Positions 1 through 5,574 of a stretch of DNA of 6,854 nt are shown piece by piece. Numbering within the stretch: the first letter of the stretch is position 1; each line of letters starts with the position of its first letter. Origin of the DNA: Clostridiaceae bacterium. Its GTDB lineage: Bacteria; Bacillota; Clostridia; Lachnospirales; Lachnospiraceae. A model generated the notes under the pieces. It was not told the origin of the DNA and made no database searches. It worked only from the letters and a program-made list of their open reading frames with translations. Location of the stretch: positions 1 to 6,854 of the forward strand of contig JAGZXV010000253.1 of NCBI GenBank assembly GCA_018378255.1. The letters are read 5' to 3'. The translations under genes were made by a program, and so were the position numbers.

Positions 1-1407
1 GCCGCTGAAGGAGTGCTGTTTGAAAACGGCTACTGACAGGCTCCGGTCTGCACCCCCAGCCGCGCCTCCTTCCTGACGGGACGTTATCCCAGAACCACCA
101 GGTGCCGCGCCAACGGCCAGTCCATGCCTCCTTACGAGCGGCTGGTCTCCCGCGTCCTCGCCGACCACGGTTATTATTGCTCTCTTGTAGGCAAGCTGCA
201 TCTGGCTCCCTGCGGTCCAAAAGCCTGTCCGATTCATGAAAAACGGATCGACGACGGGTTTACGGAATTCCATTGGGCCCATAACCCTTCCGGCATCGGC
301 AACTGCGGGCTGCCGGAATCCGGTGGAACCTACTGGAGCGGGAATGAATACAGCCACTGGCTGTTTAAACGGGGGAAAAAATACCAGTATCCTGATTTCG
401 ACCGGATGGGGTATGTAAAAACCGGGATGGATGAAGAAGATCATTTTACGAAATGGTGCGTCGACCAGGCCATCGATTCCATCCGCTACTTTGCTGAGGA
501 AAAACGCCAGATGCCGGAATTTAACAGTCCACCCTGGTTTTATAATATTAATATTTTCGATCCTCACCACGCCTTTGATCCGCCGAAACGCCTTCTTGAC
601 AAGTACCTTGCCCGGGCGGAAGAACTGCCTCTGCCCAAGTATTTAAAAGGTGAACTGGATGAAAAAACAATTTTCCAGAAACAGGATCATGAAAACGCAT
701 ACAACAATACCTCCACTCCCCACCACTTCAGTTTTGACGAGATGAACGATGACGATCACAGAATGGTAAAAGCAGCTTATTACGCCATGGTAGAGCTGAT
801 TGATATCCAGTTTGGGCGCCTGATGCAGGTTTTGGAGGAGACAGGGGAGATTGAGAATACCATAGTCATTTTTACTTCCGATCATGGGGAGATGCTGGGA
901 GATCACGGCATCTATCTGAAAGGTCCTTATTTTTATGAAGGAATGGTTCATATTCCGCTGATCATGTCCTGGAAAGGTCATTTCTTAAAGGGCGCGCGGC
1001 TTAATACCCTGACCGAGCTGACCGATCTGGTTCCCACAATTGAGGAGTTCTGTATTGGCGGGGCCGAAGCCGGAGTGCAGGGCCGTTCCCTGGCCGGTAT
1101 CCTAACCGGCGATGCGTCTCCGTCAGGCCACCGCGACAGCGTGTACAGCGAATATTACGAAGCTATGCCCTGGCACACCGCTCCTGAGGCTTATGCAACC
1201 ATGGTGTACGACGGCCGTTACAAGCTTTCTCGTTTCCATACGTCGAAGGAAGGCGAACTGTATGATTTGCAGACGGATCCCGATGAATTCCACAATCTGT
1301 GGAATGATAAGGCCTGCTCAGAAATAAAGATAAGAATGCTGGAGCTTCTGGCCGACCGGATGGCGGACACCGTCGATCCTCTGCCGCTGGCTGAAGACAA
1401 GTGGTAA
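1..1407 (+). pseudogene. Sulfatase (S1-type, formylglycine-dependent), 5'-truncated by the window and interrupted by an in-frame TGA
   Basis: This is a hydrolase of the alkaline phosphatase superfamily that would remove sulfate from an organic sulfate ester. Frame 1 is open from base 1 to the TAA at 1405-1407, except for a TGA at 34-36. The signature CTPSR is encoded at 49-63, followed by SFLTGRYP; its Cys (49-51) is the residue that sulfatase-maturing enzymes convert to formylglycine. Further family motifs are GKLHL (190-204), DPHHAFDPP (559-585), SDHGEMLGDHG (877-909, metal and sulfate ligands) followed by Lys at 919-921, and a C-terminal LYDLQTDPDE. The first ATG after the stop (124) lies past the catalytic Cys, so a protein started there could not be an active sulfatase. 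Homology-like reading on both sides of the TGA shows that the gene truly extends upstream of the window; roughly 35-50 N-terminal residues with the first metal-binding Asp pair are missing. The substrate cannot be told. The sulfatase identity is near certain; pseudogene status is less so, because the TGA could be a base error. Confidence 0.85.
34..36 (+). other. In-frame TGA just upstream of the sulfatase catalytic motif
   Basis: The frame reads AAEGVLFENGY, then TGA, then QAPVCTPSR. Both flanks match the usual sulfatase pattern, so the codon sits inside conserved coding sequence. Many related sulfatases, as I recall them, carry Cys or another small residue here, so a TGC/TGT to TGA change by one base is the simplest explanation. 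It may be a real nonsense mutation, a sequencing error, or a selenocysteine codon. I see no convincing selenocysteine insertion hairpin after it. Confidence 0.85.
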
Positions 1408-1443
1408 GAAGCAGGAAAAATGTTCATGACAGGCAGAAGCGGA

Positions 1444-1467
1444 CCGGCGCCAAGACACCGGGGCCGG
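1444..1467 (+). other. GC-rich hairpin in the sulfatase 3' region
   Basis: CCGGCGCC at 1444-1451 can pair with GGGGCCGG at 1460-1467, with one G-G mismatch and an 8-base loop. No T-run follows, so it is not a terminator by itself. It may stabilise the 3' end of the sulfatase transcript or be chance. The rest of the 1408-1486 stretch shows nothing else. Confidence 0.3.
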
Positions 1468-1486
1468 AGACTGGAACTGTTATGTT

Positions 1487-1519
1487 GAGACCATAATATC
1501 CATTGTGGTCTCTTTTTTT
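1487..1519 (+). terminator. Intrinsic terminator after the sulfatase gene
   Basis: An 11-bp stem is formed by 1487-1497 and 1502-1512, containing GAGACCA against TGGTCTC and one G-T wobble, with a 4-base loop (ATCC). Seven T residues follow directly at 1513-1519. It lies 80 bases after the sulfatase stop and ahead of the promoter of the next gene, so it separates the sulfatase transcript from the cdaA operon. The opposite strand has no T-run, so it acts in one direction. Confidence 0.93.
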
Positions 1520-1586
1520 GACCAATTTTTCCTCCGGCCGGATTGCTGTTATAAAATTACAAAATTATAAAAATTCACTCAGAGTC

Positions 1587-1615
1587 TCGCCAAGCAGGAA
1601 ATTATATGATATACT
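1587..1615 (+). promoter_or_regulatory. Predicted vegetative promoter with extended -10, upstream of the cdaA gene cluster
   Basis: TATACT at 1610-1615 differs from the consensus -10 at one base. TG at 1607-1608 gives an extended -10. Seventeen bases upstream, TCGCCA at 1587-1592 matches four of six -35 positions. An A/T-rich stretch at about 1549-1575 could serve as an UP element. A start near 1622 would give a leader of about 30 bases before the ATG at 1652, which leaves no room for a riboswitch. It is the only promoter I can support for the downstream genes. Confidence 0.65.
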
Positions 1616-1638
1616 AAAGTGATATGTTATGGGATAAC

Positions 1639-1644
1639 GAGGAG
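1639..1644 (+). promoter_or_regulatory. Ribosome binding site deciding the start at 1652
   Basis: GAGGAG lies 7 bases before the ATG at 1652. A longer frame could begin at a GTG at 1619, but that codon sits at the predicted transcription start and has no such site, so 1652 is preferred. Confidence 0.8.
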
Positions 1645-1651
1645 TAAACCT

Positions 1652-2080
1652 ATGCTGAATGAAGACAAGATCAAATTAATGACGGGCATCGCCATGTTTG
1701 AAAAGCGGGAAGGCAAAAAGATTGCGCCTGCGAACCTGTATTTTAAAAGTGATTATGTGGGACGGCATATGATCCGTTCATTTTTCGGTTATACGTTTTG
1801 CAGTATGCTGATTCTGGTTATCTGGCTGCTCTATAATTTAGAGCAGATTCTTAATTCCTTAAACCTGGATGAACTGGTGGCAACTGGGAAGAATCTTCTG
1901 TTTTTGTATGTAGGCGGCCTTGTCCTGTACCTTTTTATCACGTTTATCGTATATTCGAAAAAGTACAGCTACGCGGTGCGCGGGCAGAAGGTTTATGTAG
2001 CTAAACTCAAACGCCTGAATAAGCGGTACGAATTTCAGAATAAGAGCAAGGAACTGGCAAAGGAGGGCGGACGGTTATGA
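1652..2080 (+). CDS. Small membrane protein of unknown function, first gene of the cdaA cluster
   Basis: I do not recognise this 142-residue protein. It has a hydrophilic, charged N-terminus (about 1-40), two hydrophobic segments that look like membrane helices (about 43-62 and 81-101) separated by a short acidic loop (LNSLNLDELVATGK), and a strongly basic, Lys/Arg-rich C-terminal tail (about 103-142). By the positive-inside rule both ends probably face the cytoplasm and the short loop lies outside. No enzyme motif is visible. It is led by a good ribosome binding site and is the first gene behind the predicted promoter at 1587-1615. Its stop overlaps the next gene's start (ATGA at 2077-2080), which suggests translational coupling and that the two proteins are made together. 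A partner or assembly role for the next protein is a guess from context only. Confidence 0.85.
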   Translation: MLNEDKIKLMTGIAMFEKREGKKIAPANLYFKSDYVGRHMIRSFFGYTFCSMLILVIWLLYNLEQILNSLNLDELVATGKNLLFLYVGGLVLYLFITFIVYSKKYSYAVRGQKVYVAKLKRLNKRYEFQNKSKELAKEGGRL

Positions 2081-3024
2081 TGGGTCTACTCGTATTAAAA
2101 GAACGGCTGAAAGTTTTTTATGCAAAGTATGATATATATTTTTATCCACTGATAAAGTTTATTCTGGCGTTCACCACTTTTTATGTGATGAATCAGAATA
2201 TCGGGTTTATGGCTAAACTAAAAACACCGATGATACCGTTTCTTTTGGGCCTTGTGTGCGCATTTCTGCCCTATGGGGCGATTTCACTGCTGGCGGCAGT
2301 GTTTATGCTGGCGCATGTGTACAGCGTATCCATGGAGATTGCCTTGATCATAATGGTATTTTTTGTGGTCATCGGCATTTTATATTACGGATTCCAGCCG
2401 GGGGACAGCTATCTGCTGATCCTCACCCCGTTGGTGTTTTTGTTCAAGATTCCATATGTTATTCCGCTATTGGTGGGGCTGTCGGGAAGTCTGATTTCGA
2501 TTATCCCCATTAGCTGCGGCGTTTTTATCTATTATGTATTCCTATATGTAAAACAGAATGCCGGAGTTTTGACGAATGATGCGTCCATGGATATCACGCA
2601 AAAGTACATCCAGATCATAAAGAGCCTGGTTTCCAACCAGCTTATGGTAGTCATGATCTGCGCATGTGCGGTGGGTGTCCTGGTCGTTTACCTGATTAAA
2701 AACCTTTCCATGGACTACGCGTGGATGATAGCGATCATAGCGGGAACCGTTGCACAGCTGGCCGCTATCTTCGTGGGGGATTTTTTGTTTAACGTATCCG
2801 TTCCGATGGGACAGCTTCTGACAGGGGTTGTGATTTCCGTAATTATTGCGGGGATTTATGACTTCTTTGTATTTGCTGTGGATTACAGCAGGACGGAATA
2901 TATACAATTTGAAGATGACGATTATTACTATTATGTAAAGGCTGTACCAAAGATCGCAGTCAGCGCGCCTGATGTCAAGGTACAGAAGATAAATACCAGA
3001 AAGAATATGAAAGGCGGCAGATAG
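2077..3024 (+). CDS. Polytopic membrane protein of unknown function
   Basis: I cannot name a family for this 315-residue protein. Roughly eight or nine hydrophobic segments are visible, near residues 22-38, 52-66, 67-82, 86-104, 111-127, 128-158 (possibly two), 188-208, 213-233 and 245-267. A hydrophilic loop lies at about 159-187. The C-terminal tail (about 268-315) starts with an acidic, tyrosine-rich patch (FEDDDYYYYVKAVPK) and ends in basic residues, so it is likely cytoplasmic. There is no ATP-binding motif, so transporter or permease labels would rest only on hydrophobicity. The start at 2077 has AGGAGGG (2061-2067) 9 bases upstream; a second ATG follows at 2080. It overlaps the preceding gene by four bases and ends 43 bases before cdaA, so it probably belongs to the same transcript. 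A link to c-di-AMP signalling is inference from position. Confidence 0.88.
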   Translation: MMGLLVLKERLKVFYAKYDIYFYPLIKFILAFTTFYVMNQNIGFMAKLKTPMIPFLLGLVCAFLPYGAISLLAAVFMLAHVYSVSMEIALIIMVFFVVIGILYYGFQPGDSYLLILTPLVFLFKIPYVIPLLVGLSGSLISIIPISCGVFIYYVFLYVKQNAGVLTNDASMDITQKYIQIIKSLVSNQLMVVMICACAVGVLVVYLIKNLSMDYAWMIAIIAGTVAQLAAIFVGDFLFNVSVPMGQLLTGVVISVIIAGIYDFFVFAVDYSRTEYIQFEDDDYYYYVKAVPKIAVSAPDVKVQKINTRKNMKGGR

Positions 3025-3054
3025 GGCCGGATTGCCGTGATAAAGCAGTTTAAT

Positions 3055-3062
3055 GGGAGGTG
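3055..3062 (+). promoter_or_regulatory. Ribosome binding site deciding the cdaA start
   Basis: GGGAGGTG lies 5 bases before the ATG at 3068. An earlier in-frame ATG at 3053 overlaps this site and would add only MGGEN, so 3068 is the likely start. Confidence 0.85.
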
Positions 3063-3067
3063 AAAAC

Positions 3068-3940
3068 ATGGCGGATCTTGTAAGCGTCTTGTATTCCTGG
3101 CTGTCTTTTTTGCCAAGGATTACAAAGACGAATTTTCTGGAGATTGCAATTATAGCATTTCTGGTTTACGAAGTGCTTTTTTGGATAAAAAATACAAGAG
3201 CGTGGACACTGTTAAAGGGTCTGGTTGTTATAATGGCATTTACGTTGTTTGCTGCCGTGTTGAGACTGGATACGATTTTGTGGATACTGGAAAAGACAGC
3301 GACAATAGCGACGACTGCCCTGATTATTATATTTCAGCCGGAACTGCGCAAGGCGTTGGAACAGCTGGGAAGCAAGAATCTGATTACCGGTATTTTGTCC
3401 TTTGACGACGGGAAAGCCGATTTGGGATTTACGGAAAAAACGGTGAATGAGCTTGTAAAGGCCACCTTTGAGCTGGCAAAAGTTAAAACAGGCGCTCTGA
3501 TGGTAATTGAACGGGGAGTTTCTTTAAAAGAGATCGAACGGACGGGAATCGAGATTAACGGACTGATTACCAGCCAGCTTCTGATCAATATTTTTGAACA
3601 CAATACGCCCCTTCATGACGGAGCAGTGGTAATCCGGGGCAACAGGATCGTGGCTGCCACCTGTTATCTGCCCTTATCGGATAATACCAGCATCAGTAAA
3701 GCGCTGGGCACCAGGCACAGGGCTGCCGTAGGAGTCAGTGAGGTTACGGACAGCTTAACGATCGTCGTGTCGGAAGAGACAGGCAGAGTGAGCCTGGCCG
3801 AAGGCGGCGAACTGAGAAGGATTAATGATGCCGAGGTTTTGAGAAAGGCATTGGCTGGAATAGAACAGCAGGAAGAGAGCAGCAGTAGATTTAAGATTTG
3901 GAAGGGAAGGCTGAAGAATGAAAGAAAGGCTGACAAATAA
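3068..3940 (+). CDS. cdaA: Membrane-bound diadenylate cyclase CdaA
   Basis: CdaA joins two ATP molecules into cyclic di-AMP, the second messenger that controls potassium and osmolyte balance and affects cell wall integrity in Firmicutes. The 290-residue protein has the family layout: three N-terminal hydrophobic helices (about 24-39, 49-65, 67-90), then a cytoplasmic DAC catalytic domain from about 95 to 265. The two catalytic hallmarks are intact: DGA at 184-186 (in PLHDGAVVIRG) and RHR at 216-218 (in GTRHRAAVG). LPLS and the late SEETGRVSLA motif also match. The length is normal for the family (about 270-290). The charged tail (266-290) ends in overlap with cdaR: the two genes share 23 bases, the usual partnership in which CdaR modulates CdaA. 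It lies 43 bases downstream of the unknown membrane gene. Nothing suggests loss of function. Confidence 0.97.
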   Translation: MADLVSVLYSWLSFLPRITKTNFLEIAIIAFLVYEVLFWIKNTRAWTLLKGLVVIMAFTLFAAVLRLDTILWILEKTATIATTALIIIFQPELRKALEQLGSKNLITGILSFDDGKADLGFTEKTVNELVKATFELAKVKTGALMVIERGVSLKEIERTGIEINGLITSQLLINIFEHNTPLHDGAVVIRGNRIVAATCYLPLSDNTSISKALGTRHRAAVGVSEVTDSLTIVVSEETGRVSLAEGGELRRINDAEVLRKALAGIEQQEESSSRFKIWKGRLKNERKADK

Positions 3941-5237
3941 TCTGGGCTTAAAAGTTCTCTCCATATTTCTGGCCTTCTTCGTATGGCTGATAGTGGTAAA
4001 TGTTTCAAACCCTGTGGTTCAGAGAAGCAAGGAAGTCACGGTGGATGTGATCAATGAAGAGGTGCTTTCCGCAAAGCAGCTCACTTATGAGATCGTGGGA
4101 AAGAGCAAGGTCACGGTTTCCTATGAAGTGAGAACGAGAGATGCATATAAGATATCCACATCGGATTTTCATGTTTATGCTGATCTGGCCGAACTCTATG
4201 ACGTTACAGGGTCGATACCGCTGAAAATTGAGGTGACCAATGAAGGCGCCAGATCTTTGCTGGAAGGAACGCCCACAACCAATCCAATGGTTATCAGGGT
4301 TGAAACGGAGGGAATCCAGAGAAAAAGGTTTGATTTAGAGCCCAATGTAACAGGAACCCAGGAAGACGGCTATGCGGTCGGATCAGCTGTACTGAATCCG
4401 GATTATGTATACGTCAGAGGGCCGGAATCCCTGATCGGACAGATCAGTTCCGTAGGTATTCCGATTGAAATTGACAATGCCAATACAGATGTGGAAGGAA
4501 CTGCGGCGCCGGTTCTCTATGATGCAAACGGAAAAGAGCTGGAGCTGGGAGAAAAGGTTACGCTGAACCAGAATGAGATATCCTACCAGGTGCCCATCTT
4601 AAAGGTGAAAAACCTGAATCTGGATTTTGAAATCCAGGGTGAAGTTGCGGAAGGATATAAATATACAGGAGTTGAGTGCTCGCTTAACAGCGTGTCGGTA
4701 GTGGGACTGAAATCCGCGCTGGCATCCTACAGCACATTGATAATTCCAAAGGAAGAACTGGATATTACAGGACTTACATCGGACAAGACGGTCGAGGTGG
4801 ATCTGACAAAATATCTGCCGGAAGGAATTACCATGATCGGAGATAATAAGACGGTTACTGTTACGCTTAAAGTTGAGGCGCTGCAGAGCCGGAGTATCAG
4901 GCTCGATCTTTCGGAAGTGGAAAAGACCGGAGAGTCGGAAGATAAGATTTATGTATACAGCAGAACATTTTTAGATGTTACGGTCCGCGGGCTGTCGGAA
5001 GATTTAGACAGCCTGACCGCGGCCGACCTACATGCGTCGCTTAATCTGGAGAACTTGGTGGACGGAACGAATGACGGTATTTTAACCTTCCAGGCGGGAA
5101 CTGCCTATGAAGTGATGTCCTACAGTGAGTTTGAAATCACTGTTTCTTCCAAGGATGGTGAAGAACCATCAGAAGGGGAGACGTCGGAAGGAAGCTCTGA
5201 AACTGAAACATCGGAATCTCAAAGTGAAGAGCAATAA
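3918..5237 (+). CDS. cdaR: YbbR-domain protein CdaR, regulator of CdaA
   Basis: CdaR is an extracytoplasmic protein that binds CdaA and adjusts its cyclase activity. The 439-residue product has a basic N-terminus, one membrane anchor at about 11-29 (LKVLSIFLAFFVWLIVVNVS), then a large exterior part with about four consecutive YbbR-type beta repeats, roughly 35-130, 134-230, 233-321 and 324-411; boundaries are estimated by eye. The tail (about 412-439) is low-complexity and highly acidic, made of Glu, Ser, Thr and Gly. GGGAAGG (3904-3910) lies 7 bases before the ATG at 3918, inside the end of cdaA. The overlap and the arrangement cdaA-cdaR are typical of Firmicutes. In Bacillus and relatives glmM usually follows; here ptsH does. 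The membrane anchor is typical of an uncleaved signal anchor. Identity is firm; repeat number is approximate. Confidence 0.95.
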   Translation: MKERLTNNLGLKVLSIFLAFFVWLIVVNVSNPVVQRSKEVTVDVINEEVLSAKQLTYEIVGKSKVTVSYEVRTRDAYKISTSDFHVYADLAELYDVTGSIPLKIEVTNEGARSLLEGTPTTNPMVIRVETEGIQRKRFDLEPNVTGTQEDGYAVGSAVLNPDYVYVRGPESLIGQISSVGIPIEIDNANTDVEGTAAPVLYDANGKELELGEKVTLNQNEISYQVPILKVKNLNLDFEIQGEVAEGYKYTGVECSLNSVSVVGLKSALASYSTLIIPKEELDITGLTSDKTVEVDLTKYLPEGITMIGDNKTVTVTLKVEALQSRSIRLDLSEVEKTGESEDKIYVYSRTFLDVTVRGLSEDLDSLTAADLHASLNLENLVDGTNDGILTFQAGTAYEVMSYSEFEITVSSKDGEEPSEGETSEGSSETETSESQSEEQ

Positions 5238-5261
5238 CATATTAGAATCAGATAGATGATT

Positions 5262-5267
5262 GGGGGA
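5262..5267 (+). promoter_or_regulatory. Ribosome binding site deciding the ptsH start
   Basis: GGGGGA lies 7 bases before the ATG at 5275. A TTG at 5260 is in frame but overlaps this site; starting at 5275 also puts the active histidine at residue 15 as in all HPr proteins. Confidence 0.85.
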
Positions 5268-5274
5268 CAGACCT

Positions 5275-5538
5275 ATGGTAAGTGCAAAAGTGACAATTAA
5301 AAATCCTACAGGACTTCATTTAAGACCGGCAGGCATTCTGTGCAAGGAGGCCATGCAGTTTAAAAGTTCCGTTAACTTTAAGTTCAGAAACAGCACCAGC
5401 AACGCGAAAAGCGTTCTGAGCGTCCTTGGAGCATGTGTGAAGAATGGCGATGAAATCGAATTCGAATGCGCCGGAGAGGACGAAGAAGAGGCATTGGCAG
5501 CTATGATTAAGGCAGTGGAAGACGGTCTTGGAGAATAG
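5275..5538 (+). CDS. ptsH: Phosphocarrier protein HPr
   Basis: HPr accepts phosphate from Enzyme I on a histidine and passes it to the sugar-specific EIIA domains of the phosphotransferase system in the cytoplasm. The 87-residue product has the normal family length. His15 lies in the active-site motif NPTGLHLRPA with Arg17. Ser46 lies in SNAKSVLSV, the site phosphorylated by HPr kinase in Firmicutes for carbon catabolite repression through CcpA, so this HPr should be capable of both modes. The C-terminal helix is acidic (AGEDEEEALAAMIKAVEDG). It starts 37 bases after cdaR with no visible terminator in between, and is followed 36 bases later by ptsI, the classic ptsHI order. Whether it is transcribed from the cdaA promoter, from its own, or from both cannot be told. 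Confidence 0.97.
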   Translation: MVSAKVTIKNPTGLHLRPAGILCKEAMQFKSSVNFKFRNSTSNAKSVLSVLGACVKNGDEIEFECAGEDEEEALAAMIKAVEDGLGE

Positions 5539-5574
5539 CTTTCAATAAAATATAATTAATAAGGAGGACGCATT

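Noticed and set aside
37..61. Possible selenocysteine insertion hairpin: GGTCTGCACC at 45-54 equals, as I recall, the 3' half of the E. coli fdhF SECIS apical hairpin, and GGCT/AGCC can pair around it.
   Set aside because: The 5' arm that pairs in fdhF is not present, the element would sit about ten bases too close to the TGA, and the decamer is explained by the codons for Val-Cys-Thr of the sulfatase motif. The remaining stem is short and broken.
124..1407. A complete sulfatase starting at the ATG at 124.
   Set aside because: The catalytic CTPSR motif lies upstream at 49-63 in the same frame and no ribosome binding site precedes 124, so this ATG is internal.
1616..1651. A c-di-AMP riboswitch or other leader element ahead of the cdaA cluster.
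   Set aside because: The predicted leader is only about 30 bases and shows no conserved structured element; it is far too short for such a riboswitch.
2542..3069. A 175-residue open frame on the minus strand opposite the large membrane gene.
   Set aside because: It overlaps a well-supported + strand gene over its whole length, has a His/Tyr/Asn-rich composition typical of antisense frames, and shows no family motif.
5528..5556. Promoter-like TTGGAG and perfect TATAAT with 17-base spacing upstream of ptsI.
   Set aside because: Transcription would start near 5563, inside the ptsI ribosome binding site at 5561-5568, leaving a leader too short to be useful. The -35 matches only three of six positions, and the A/T-rich gap makes chance TATAAT likely.
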